From assembly GCF_001552535.1 (NCBI RefSeq), contig NZ_BCRJ01000011.1:24478-88477 (forward strand): a DNA stretch of 64,000 bases, written 5' to 3'. The position numbers and the translations under genes were made by a program. Each line of letters opens with the position of its first letter. The first letter of the stretch is position 1. Under the pieces are notes generated by a model. It was not told the origin of the DNA. It did not search any database and worked only from the letters and a program-made list of their open reading frames with translations. Below are positions 25,422 through 33,182 of this stretch, one piece after another. The DNA is from Nocardioides jensenii JCM 1364 = NBRC 14755. GTDB lineage: Bacteria; Actinomycetota; Actinomycetes; Propionibacteriales; Nocardioidaceae.

Positions 25422-28088
25422 GTGAAGAAGGGCATCCTCCTCGGCCTGCCGCTGGTGCTGATCGCTCCGCTGATGCTGCTCATGCTGGGCATGGGGAGCG
25501 CGAACATCGAGGCGGTCCGCGCGGCATGCGCCACCACGACCAACTCAACCGCGGGCGGGTCCTTCGGGATCGGCACGCTGAACTGGCGCGGCGCTTCGCA
25601 CTACAACAAGAACCCCCACCCCGGCGAGCGGCCCTACAGCCAGCGTGTGCCGAACATGGCGACCAAGATCGGCGCCTCAGGGGCCTCGATCATCGGGTTC
25701 CAGGAGTTCGAGCCGCCACAGGCTGAGGCCTTCCTCGAGGCCACAGACGGGGCGTGGAAGATCGTGGCCGGCAAGCGCCGAGGGCACTCATCCACGGCGG
25801 ACGCGATCGCCTATCAGCCCTCGGCCTGGAACGTCGACGAGGTCCGCTACGTCTCGATCAGGTACGGCGGCCCGATGATCCAGGTCCCTCTGGTGCGGTT
25901 CACCTCCACTTCAGGACTCGGGTCGATCTGGGTGCTCAACACCCACAACCCCGCCAACGCGGTCGGCGGCTCGGACGCGATGCGCGATGCCGCCGTCCGC
26001 GCCGAGGCCGAGGCGTTGGGGAAACTGCAAGCCGCCGAGCCGAGCACGCCGCTGTTCCTCGTCGGCGACATGAACGACAAGGCCCGGTTCAAGCGACTGT
26101 TCTTGTCCCTGGCGTCGGGCTGGTCGGCCGCCAACCCCAGCGACCAGCAGATCGACTGGATCATGGGCAGCCCTGCCGTCACCTTCTCCGGCACCGTGGT
26201 CGACCGGAGCACCAACGACAAGGCGCACAACTACACCGACCACCCCTTCGTTCACACCACCGCCCAGCTGGCCGGCTCAGAGTCCGGTCGACCAGGAGCT
26301 AGCGCTGGTCTGGGTGTGATGCCCGCCAGCATCACGGCCACGCCCGGTGGGCCAGTCCGCGGTCAGGTGCTGGTCGCGAACGCCAACATCAAGACCCGCG
26401 GCGGCTTCAACCCCGGTGTCCGCGCCCTCGCCGGCCCGTCGCCGGACTTCATCACGCTCAACGAGGTCGAGGACGTGCCGCTGTCGCAGATGCGTTCCGC
26501 CGCGCCCGGCTACGACGCCTACCGCGAGGCGCAGCCGGCGGACACAAATGATGCTGGGCAGGCCATGGGGAGCGCGATCATGTGGCGCGCGGACACCTGG
26601 ACGATGCTCGACGGTGGCCGCGTCAAGATCGTCGACGACGACCACACCGTGTTCAAGGGCACGAACAAGCTGTGGGACCGGTACGCCGCCTGGGGCATCT
26701 TCCAGCGCTCCGACGACGCGGTCGTCTCGATCATCGCGGTCCACCACATGAACAACGTCTATCGGTTCCCCCGCCAGTGGGGGAACCCGCCGATGAGCCG
26801 CGCCGAGCAGTACGGACTCGGCATGGACTACCTGACCGACCTGGTCGGCGTCCTGGCCCCGTACGGGCCGGTGCTGGTGGGTGGCGACATGAACTCCCAC
26901 CCCGGGGATGGGCCCAACGCGGCCGCGCCACGAATGGCGGCGGCCGGCTACCGCTACACCAAGGACTCCGGCGTCATCTACAACTTCTACGCCGCCCCCG
27001 TGGAAGTCACCAAGACCTGGGAGATCAGAAAGGCCGCCGTCCACTCCGATCACCCCGCGTTGTTCACACGCATGGCCATGAACGGTGCCGGTCCCGGCAC
27101 GAACGCACCCCCCGGCACCCAGCCCGGCGCAACCAGGCCGGCCGGCTGCCCACCGTGCCCGACCTCCGGGAACCTCGGCACACTGCTCCAGCCGGTCGCT
27201 GCGACCGGCAACCTCGAGGCCGCCAAGGTCGCGGCCTCGGCCGCCTACCAGGCCGGCTTCCGCGGGGAGGACCTGGTCACCGCGGTGGCCATCGCCCGTG
27301 TGGAGTCGACCTGGGATCCGAAGGCCACCAACGGGAGCCACTACGGGTTGTGGCAGATCTCCGCACAGCACAAAGGCAAGGTGCCCGGCTGGAACACGCA
27401 GGCCGACATCTTCGACCCGCTCCTCAACGCCCGCTACGCCTTCGCGCTCTACTCCGCTCGACCCGGGTCGGGTGAGGCCAAGTTCGCCGACTGGATCCCC
27501 TTCGAGAAGACCGACTACCACCAGTTCCTCGACGTCGCCCGCCAGGCGGTCGCCGCAACCGGCGGAGGCACCACGAACGTCGGCAACCCCGGCTGCACCG
27601 CCTCGCCGATCCAGGTCGCCGGTGAGCTCTCGGCCGCACTCAAGGCCCGCCTCGACGCCATGATGAACACCTCCAACGGCCTCTGCGGGCTGTCGTGGAC
27701 CAGCGGCGCTCCCTGCACCTACGACAACCAGTGCCCCAAGGTCGTCGACGCGCTCTACGGCGGCCCTGGCGTCGGCCGGGGCTACGGAAACGGGCAGGAC
27801 GTCGCCCAAGGCATCATCAACGCCGGACTGGCCCAGTCCCACGGGACAGGCCTCGACCCGCTCCCGCCCGTGGGCGCCGTGGTCTCCTACAACACCGGCA
27901 ACGGCGTCGGCCACGTGGCGATCTACGTGGGCGGCGGCAAGATCTTCGGCAACGACTACGGCTGTAGCGCGAACGGCGTCTATGGCTGCGTCGGGTTCGC
28001 CGACGTCCACACCCCCGGTGGCTCGGTCACCTGGGCCCTGCCCAAGCAGGCGTTTGACCTGGGCGGGATGCCGGCGGCGGCCGCGTAA
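25422..28088 (+). CDS. Exported protein with two EEP nuclease domains, a lysozyme-like domain and a CHAP-like domain
   Basis: An 888-residue protein starting at GTG 25422 after GAGGAGG. A signal or anchor segment covers residues 5-30. Domain one (about 46-275) is an endonuclease/exonuclease/phosphatase domain with all key motifs: GTLNWRG, GFQEFE, LNTHNP, VGDMND, QIDWIM and TDHPF. Domain two (about 318-545) repeats the fold: ANANIKTRGG, LNEVED, VHHMNN, GGDMNSHP and SDHPAL. Domain three (about 600-700) is a transglycosylase/lysozyme domain with ARVESTWDP as the catalytic glutamate region. Domain four (about 750-880) has the CHAP-like cysteine in YDNQCPKV and histidine in GVGHVAIYVGGG. The last two domains are usual for wall-opening proteins of monoderm conjugation systems. 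The two EEP domains are not, and their substrate (DNA, lipid or phosphate ester) is unknown. Confidence 0.85.
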   Translation: MKKGILLGLPLVLIAPLMLLMLGMGSANIEAVRAACATTTNSTAGGSFGIGTLNWRGASHYNKNPHPGERPYSQRVPNMATKIGASGASIIGFQEFEPPQAEAFLEATDGAWKIVAGKRRGHSSTADAIAYQPSAWNVDEVRYVSIRYGGPMIQVPLVRFTSTSGLGSIWVLNTHNPANAVGGSDAMRDAAVRAEAEALGKLQAAEPSTPLFLVGDMNDKARFKRLFLSLASGWSAANPSDQQIDWIMGSPAVTFSGTVVDRSTNDKAHNYTDHPFVHTTAQLAGSESGRPGASAGLGVMPASITATPGGPVRGQVLVANANIKTRGGFNPGVRALAGPSPDFITLNEVEDVPLSQMRSAAPGYDAYREAQPADTNDAGQAMGSAIMWRADTWTMLDGGRVKIVDDDHTVFKGTNKLWDRYAAWGIFQRSDDAVVSIIAVHHMNNVYRFPRQWGNPPMSRAEQYGLGMDYLTDLVGVLAPYGPVLVGGDMNSHPGDGPNAAAPRMAAAGYRYTKDSGVIYNFYAAPVEVTKTWEIRKAAVHSDHPALFTRMAMNGAGPGTNAPPGTQPGATRPAGCPPCPTSGNLGTLLQPVAATGNLEAAKVAASAAYQAGFRGEDLVTAVAIARVESTWDPKATNGSHYGLWQISAQHKGKVPGWNTQADIFDPLLNARYAFALYSARPGSGEAKFADWIPFEKTDYHQFLDVARQAVAATGGGTTNVGNPGCTASPIQVAGELSAALKARLDAMMNTSNGLCGLSWTSGAPCTYDNQCPKVVDALYGGPGVGRGYGNGQDVAQGIINAGLAQSHGTGLDPLPPVGAVVSYNTGNGVGHVAIYVGGGKIFGNDYGCSANGVYGCVGFADVHTPGGSVTWALPKQAFDLGGMPAAAA

Positions 28089-28143
28089 GCCGCGACGGAA
28101 GACAGGCGATCGCAGCGGAAGTCGAAAATCGGTCGCGCTGGTG

Positions 28144-28177
28144 TGTCCGATCGGCGCCGTTCTGGGTTGCCTTTCCA
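28144..28177 (+). promoter_or_regulatory. Conserved promoter-like element, copy 4 (coupling protein operon)
   Basis: TGTCCGATC (28144-28152), 13 bases, GTTGCCTTTCCA (28166-28177), then ATG at 28181, 15 bases after the first G of GTTG. No ribosome site precedes the ATG. Confidence 0.78.
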
Positions 28178-28180
28178 AGC

Positions 28181-28765
28181 ATGGACGTACGGATCGGCAC
28201 CACAGTCGACGGCCAGGCCGCCGGGTTCGACACCAGCAGCGCCCGGCCGCTGATGCTGGTCGGCGACGTCGGCCGAGGCAAGACCACCACCGCGCGCTAC
28301 CTCACCCGGTGGTGGCTGGCGAACACCCGGCGGCATGCCCACGTGTACGCCCAAGCACCCAGCGAATGGGCAGACCTGCGCTGCGAGCCCGAGCACCCCG
28401 ACCAGCTGGAAAACCCGGTCGGCAGCGACCGCCTCCTGGAAACCTGCCTGGTCGTGGTCGACGACATGGACCTGCTCGACGACAGCCGCATCTCCTTCCT
28501 GCCGCGGGGAAGGGCGCGAACGATCCTGACCTCTCACGGCGGCAACACCCTGGCCGGCCGCGCGCTGCTCGACAACGAACTCGACTGCCTGGGCCTGGTC
28601 CGACGCGATCACGCCGACCCTGCCGAGGCCGCAGTCCTGGACGGGCAGGGCCGCCTGGACTGGCCGATCGGCACTGTCGCGGTCATCCCGGATCAGCGGG
28701 GGCCGATGGACTTCCCGTGTCACCGCTGGCAGGCACCGGCCGGTGCATCGGCGGTGGCGCGATGA
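28181..28765 (+). CDS. Small P-loop ATPase of the coupling protein operon
   Basis: A 194-residue cytoplasmic protein with Walker A LVGDVGRGKTTTARYL (residues 26-41) and Walker B CLVVVDDMDLLDD (near 90). It resembles the nucleotide-binding core of FtsK/TraG-like ATPases but is far shorter and has no membrane segment. The ATG is probably leaderless (promoter copy 4). It overlaps the next gene by four bases and heads the operon that includes the coupling protein, so it may help substrate docking. Confidence 0.72.
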   Translation: MDVRIGTTVDGQAAGFDTSSARPLMLVGDVGRGKTTTARYLTRWWLANTRRHAHVYAQAPSEWADLRCEPEHPDQLENPVGSDRLLETCLVVVDDMDLLDDSRISFLPRGRARTILTSHGGNTLAGRALLDNELDCLGLVRRDHADPAEAAVLDGQGRLDWPIGTVAVIPDQRGPMDFPCHRWQAPAGASAVAR

Positions 28766-29250
28766 GCATGGAACGTTCCCGGCGCGCCCGGTTCACCAAC
28801 GTCGCCCCGACGGCGGGCGAGTGCACGGTGGCCGTCCTCCTCGCCGGGCTCTTCTTCTTCCTGATCACGCCGCTGGTCGTCCAGGGCGGTGTCGCGTGGG
28901 CCACCTCAGGGGGCTTCGCGCTGCCGAACGGGCACCTTCTGGACGCCTACGCCGGGCTGCTGCACGGCCACTTCGGTGCGGGCCTGCACCGCGGCGTCGC
29001 CGACACGCTGCCGTCGGATGCCGTGATGTGGGTGCTCACGCTCCTCGGCGAGATCCTGGTGCTCGGAGCCGCCGTCGTTGTCGGCATGTGGATGCGCGAC
29101 CTGACCGGCACCGGCTCCCGGCACGGCCTGGCAACCCCCACGCAGGCCGCGGAGGCCCTCGGGGTGCCGCGACTGCGCAGGAGCGCAGCGGTGATCCGAC
29201 CAGACCTCTACGCCCGCTCCGGGCGCCGAACCCCCGTCGGCAGCAAATAG
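28762..29250 (+). CDS. Two-TM membrane protein of the transfer operon
   Basis: A 162-residue protein with two hydrophobic segments: residues 20-48 (AVLLAGLFFFLITPLVVQGGV) and about 95-115 (VLTLLGEILVLGAAVVVGMW). Basic tails lie at both ends, and the C-terminal 45 residues are polar. Its location directly before the soluble-looking coupling protein suggests it may be the membrane anchor of that ATPase, as the VirD4/TraG gene here has no obvious N-terminal membrane segments. This role is inferred. Confidence 0.65.
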   Translation: MSMERSRRARFTNVAPTAGECTVAVLLAGLFFFLITPLVVQGGVAWATSGGFALPNGHLLDAYAGLLHGHFGAGLHRGVADTLPSDAVMWVLTLLGEILVLGAAVVVGMWMRDLTGTGSRHGLATPTQAAEALGVPRLRRSAAVIRPDLYARSGRRTPVGSK

Positions 29251-29284
29251 CCGACCCCAAATGCACAGCGGAAAGGAAGCCAAC

Positions 29285-30760
29285 GTGACCACAGCCCTCA
29301 AGCACGTGAACCCCCACGAGGTGGGCTGGCGGCTCGGCCAGGCCGGGCGCAGCGGACCCGAACTCTGGGTGCCCTTCGACCGAACCACGTGCGTGATCGG
29401 CCCCCAGGGTTCCGGCAAGACCCTAGACCTGCTGGTGCCCGCCCTGCTCGATACGCCCGGTGGCGCGCTGGTGACCCTCACGAAGCCCGAGGATCTGTTC
29501 CTCACCCTGGAGGCCCGGCAACGCGACGGCCGGCCAGTCGCGGTCCTCGACCCGTTCAACGCCGCCCCCGGCACCCCGGAGTTGGTGTGGGACCCGATCA
29601 ACGGCTGTGAGGACGCGATGCTCGCTGAACGGCGGGCGAAGGCGTTCGCGAACGGAACCATCAAGGGCGCCACCTCTCAGTCCTCCGACCAGGCCGCCCG
29701 GTTCTACGCCGGCGAATGCGCCAAGGTCCTGCAGGCCTACTTCCACGCCGCGGCGATCGCCGGCATCGGTTTGGACGAGGTGCTGATGTGGGTCTCCAGC
29801 CCGCGCGAGTACCCGCAGGCCGAGGAGATCCTGCGTACCCACCCGGCCGCGGAGCCGCTGTGGGACGGTCTACTGCGCGGAGCCCTGTACGGCGACGAGC
29901 GGACCGCCGGCAACACGACCACCACCGTCCAGCAGTCCATGGCGCTGTTCTTCCAGCGCTCGATCCGGGAACGCTGCGTCCCCTCCGCGACGCGAGCGGC
30001 GACCGACCTCGAGACCCTGATCCGGGCCCGCGGCACGCTCTATCTGCTCGGCCGCGACGACCCGTACGCGAGTGCGTCGCCGCTGATGACGGCAGTCACC
30101 GAGCAGATCCTGGACACCGCCAAGCGGCTTGGGGAGACCTCCCCGCACGGGCGGCTATGCCCACCGTTCCTGGCCTGCTTGGACGAGCTCCCGTCGACCG
30201 CGCCGATCCCGACGCTGTCGACCCGGATGGCCAACGAACGTGCCCTCGGGCTCTCCTTCATCCTCGCTGCCCAGACCTGGCGGCAATTCGTGGTCTGCTA
30301 CGGCGAGGACGAGGCCCGCACCATCTACGGGTTGTCGAACAACCTGGTGGTATTCGGTGGCGGCAAGGACATCCGCTTCTACCAAGAGCTCTCCGACCTG
30401 ATCGGGTCGACCAGCCACACCGAGACCCGGTACTCGGCGCGCGGCCACGAATTGTTCGGCGTGATGGACCGGTCCTATGACCAGCGGCGGGTGCCGATCC
30501 TCGAACCGGCCGAGCTGCGCCGCATCGAGCAGCGCAAGGCCCTGGTGCTGGCGGAGATGTACGACCCGATCATCGCGAACCTGCACCGCTGCATCGACGG
30601 CAAGCGCGGCAAGGAGCTGCTGGCCGCGCAGCAGCGTGCCCGGCTCGCAGCGCGCGGTCACGAGACCGTCGCACAGCCCATTCACCCGGTGACCGTCGAG
30701 CCCGCGACGCCGACCGAGCCGGTGGCCAGGACCCGGCAGCGGCTCGGGATGCCCAAGTAG
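29285..30760 (+). CDS. VirD4/TraG-type coupling protein
   Basis: A 491-residue ATPase starting at GTG 29285 after GGAAAGGAAG. Walker A is VIGPQGSGKTLDLLVP near residue 40, followed by LVTLTKPEDLF; Walker B is FLACLDELPST near 297, followed by STRMANERALGLSFILAAQTWRQF, the signature of TraG/VirD4 proteins. The coupling protein brings the relaxase-DNA complex to the channel. No transmembrane segment is visible at its N-terminus, so membrane attachment probably needs a partner such as the two-TM protein upstream. The C-terminal tail is proline/arginine-rich. Confidence 0.88.
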   Translation: MTTALKHVNPHEVGWRLGQAGRSGPELWVPFDRTTCVIGPQGSGKTLDLLVPALLDTPGGALVTLTKPEDLFLTLEARQRDGRPVAVLDPFNAAPGTPELVWDPINGCEDAMLAERRAKAFANGTIKGATSQSSDQAARFYAGECAKVLQAYFHAAAIAGIGLDEVLMWVSSPREYPQAEEILRTHPAAEPLWDGLLRGALYGDERTAGNTTTTVQQSMALFFQRSIRERCVPSATRAATDLETLIRARGTLYLLGRDDPYASASPLMTAVTEQILDTAKRLGETSPHGRLCPPFLACLDELPSTAPIPTLSTRMANERALGLSFILAAQTWRQFVVCYGEDEARTIYGLSNNLVVFGGGKDIRFYQELSDLIGSTSHTETRYSARGHELFGVMDRSYDQRRVPILEPAELRRIEQRKALVLAEMYDPIIANLHRCIDGKRGKELLAAQQRARLAARGHETVAQPIHPVTVEPATPTEPVARTRQRLGMPK

Positions 30761-30774
30761 GCGAGGAGCAGCCG

Positions 30775-31476
30775 ATGACGACACAAGGGCTCACCGGGCG
30801 GCACCCCTCCCATGTCGCCTCCCGCGCAGCGGGTGGGGCCGCCGCACCGAAAGGCCACGCGATGATGCCGCTGGTCGGGCTGATGGTGCGCCCGCTCCCC
30901 GAGCCCGGCCCCACCATCCGCACGGCGATGGAGCAGCTGCAGCAGGCCAGCGTCGAACCGCCAGCCGATGAGGACGAGCTGCGCGAGCTCGCGCAGATGC
31001 CGCGGCCCTGGGACCCGGCCACATGCACCGGGCTGATGCGCTCCGAGCTGTGGACGTGGCTGGACCTAGTCGCGATGTGGGTCAACGAGCAGCACCTGTG
31101 GAACGTGACCCGCCCCGGGATCCCTGAGTGCTGGCCCGCGCACCCGCACCTCGTGCACGACCTCGCCGTGCTGGCCTGCAGCCGCTACTACACCAGCTTC
31201 GCCGTCACCCCGGCCGCGCTGGAGGACTGGCACCGCTACGCGCTACCGGGGTTCCTCGAGCGGCTGCGAGACCGGCTCGGCGACGGCTGCCAGCCAAGCA
31301 AGCACCAGCCCCGGCCCCGGCACGAACGCGACGAAACCCACGCCGCCACGCCCGTGCGTCGCGGCCGCAAGCAGCGCTACCGAGACGACGTCGACCGCGC
31401 CGGTGAACTGGCCGCGGCCGCCCCCCAACCCGACTACGCCAAGCCCGACCACGACGACCTTCACGAAAGGTGGTAG
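30775..31476 (+). CDS. Hypothetical protein, tryptophan-rich (DUF4913-like?)
   Basis: A 233-residue protein. The first 60 residues look disordered. Residues 80-170 form a conserved-looking domain with regular tryptophans: PWDPATCTGLMRSELW, WLDLVAMWVNEQHLW, ECWPAHPHLVHDLAVL and ALEDWHRY. This pattern recalls DUF4913 proteins of actinobacterial conjugative elements, but I am not certain. The C-terminal part is basic. It follows the coupling protein by 14 bases and overlaps the DnaA-like gene. Confidence 0.6.
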   Translation: MTTQGLTGRHPSHVASRAAGGAAAPKGHAMMPLVGLMVRPLPEPGPTIRTAMEQLQQASVEPPADEDELRELAQMPRPWDPATCTGLMRSELWTWLDLVAMWVNEQHLWNVTRPGIPECWPAHPHLVHDLAVLACSRYYTSFAVTPAALEDWHRYALPGFLERLRDRLGDGCQPSKHQPRPRHERDETHAATPVRRGRKQRYRDDVDRAGELAAAAPQPDYAKPDHDDLHERW

Positions 31477-32185
31477 CCGCGATGGCCACTCAGACAACAA
31501 CAGCCTGCGGCTCCGGCTCGTCGACGACCAGCAGGACCAGCCCGCCGAGGCGGCTGCACCAGATGGCGAACTCACCGCCACGCAGGCCGCCGCGTTCGCC
31601 GCGCTGGTCGCCGATGCCAACCAGACCGCGGTCAGCTACACGCTTGACCAGATGAACGCCGAGCAGCTGCGGTCGCTCGCGATCGCACTGGCCACCCAGG
31701 TCAACGCCGCCGAGACCGCAACCGGGGAGGTGGCCGACGTCGGACCAGACGGCATCTGCGCGATCGCGATCGCCACAGCCGCGCAGCCCTTCGGCACCAC
31801 CCGCGACGCGGTGCTCAGCGCCGACCGCCACCGCGCGGTGACCGACGCCCGCGCCGTGGCCATGACGGCAGCCCGGCGCGGAGGCCTGACCCTGCCGGCG
31901 ATCGCGGCCTACTTCGGCAAGGACCACACCAGCGTCATGTACGCCCAGAACAAGGTCGCGAACAACCCTCGGCTCAACGCAGTGTGCTCCCGCATCGTCG
32001 ACCAACTCGATGAGCACTACGCGGAGCCGACCCGCATCCCCGCCGAGGACCCCGCCGCCCCCGGGAGCGGGCGCAGCACAACGCTGCAGCTGGCCGCCCT
32101 CGACCAGGCCCACAACGAGACCGCCCGTCGGCAGCAGGACGAAGACGGCCAGCGGCTCGCGGTCTCGGCCGCGCCCGCCAGATAG
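31403..32185 (+). CDS. DnaA domain IV-like DNA-binding protein
   Basis: The clear domain covers the stretch from position 31740 to 32000: ARRGGLTLPAIAAYFGKDHTSVMYAQNKV matches the DNA-binding domain IV of DnaA, including the xDHTSVxxA signature helix. No AAA+ ATPase part is present, so this is not an initiator in itself. The N-terminal half is alanine-rich and helical; the C-terminus is low-complexity. The start is unclear: the only in-frame start before the domain is GTG 31403, inside the previous gene, whereas ATG 31482 is in another frame. A sequencing or real frameshift near 31490 is possible. It may bind a DnaA-box-like site on the element. Confidence 0.7.
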   Translation: MNWPRPPPNPTTPSPTTTTFTKGGSRDGHSDNNSLRLRLVDDQQDQPAEAAAPDGELTATQAAAFAALVADANQTAVSYTLDQMNAEQLRSLAIALATQVNAAETATGEVADVGPDGICAIAIATAAQPFGTTRDAVLSADRHRAVTDARAVAMTAARRGGLTLPAIAAYFGKDHTSVMYAQNKVANNPRLNAVCSRIVDQLDEHYAEPTRIPAEDPAAPGSGRSTTLQLAALDQAHNETARRQQDEDGQRLAVSAAPAR

Positions 32186-32201
32186 GGCAGGGCCGAGCGC
32201 G

Positions 32202-32498
32202 ATGCTGAACCGGGACCAGCAGAACTTGCTGGGCGCACTGGGCTCCGCAATGGCAGCCGACGCTCTCCTCGACAGCCTCCGCGACCGCGGGACACTGGAA
32301 GGCGGCCGTTCCGCACCGCAGGCAGGCTGCTGGATCAACTACAACCGCAAGGCGGTCTGGCTCGAAGACCACTCGGGGTTCTCCGAGGCGACGATGAAGG
32401 CAGCCGGCACTGACAAGGAGACCTGGCGCCGTATCCGGCCGAAGGTCGTGTTGGAAGGTGGCTTGGGGAGGCGGCGATCGCCGGTGCTCTTCCGCTAA
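32202..32498 (+). CDS. Small hypothetical protein, last gene of the transfer operon
   Basis: A 98-residue protein starting at ATG 32202, 17 bases after the DnaA-like gene. It begins MLNRDQQNLLGALGSAMAAD and contains WLEDHSGFSEATMKAAG. No known domain is recognised. Its C-terminus (GGLGRRRSPVLFR) may have been altered, since the cargo island begins after it. Confidence 0.5.
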   Translation: MLNRDQQNLLGALGSAMAADALLDSLRDRGTLEGGRSAPQAGCWINYNRKAVWLEDHSGFSEATMKAAGTDKETWRRIRPKVVLEGGLGRRRSPVLFR

Positions 32499-33182
32499 AT
32501 CGTCGATGACGAGCCTGTGGACCTGCTCGAGCTTCTCGACCGGCAGCCAGCGGCGCCTGCCGTGCTGACCCAGTCCGCCGCCATCCAGGCCGGCGATTCG
32601 ATGCAGGCAACCCGAAGCCCCGCTGCACTTCGCCCAGTTTGCAGCGGCGTCCCTGCGCCCCTGTGCTTCGACGGTGAGGCCTCGTTCAGCCCGACATCGA
32701 AGGCTATTCGCGGCTCAGTCGGAGATCAGCGAGGAGGGATTGTCTTAGCACGTCCCTCCGCGCTCGAGATGGCAGATGGCTTTGAGGTGTGCCACCGCGG
32801 CTCGGTGACCTACAGGCACCGCCCAGAGCGGCTTCTTCTTGCGCGAACGTGCTCTGCAAGGACTACGCGGAGTTGCGACGCTTGCTCTCGTTCTCTCATG
32901 CCTTCTTCTGACCCATGGCGGTCTATTTGTCCTCTGTGTTGCACCTACTTGAGGTAAGGCGCAGTCGCCAACGCCTCGCCACTCGTCCAAGGGGCTGGAT
33001 TGGGGCGCGCTCCCACAATCCGTCGGACCTGGCGGATATGGTCATGAACGCGACTTTGGCTCAGGCAGTGAGCCGCTGTTTGTCGTCACCATGGAGGGAG
33101 GCGCCGGTGTCCGGGGCCAGCTACACGTTCGCCGTTTCCGCTGGCGAGGATGGCACGTGATCGGTAGCGGGGGGATGAGCCG
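32499..33182. other. Gene-poor junction between transfer operon and cargo island
   Basis: About 680 bases without a supported gene. Short frames on both strands (for example plus 32517-32957) lack coding character and recognisable motifs. The base composition is less GC-rich than in the transfer operon. This is the probable left junction of the inserted defence cargo. Confidence 0.5.

Noticed and set aside
32517..32957. A plus-strand frame of 146 codons in the gap before the defence island
   Set aside because: No known domain, odd composition and many rare-looking codons; competing minus-strand frame equally weak.
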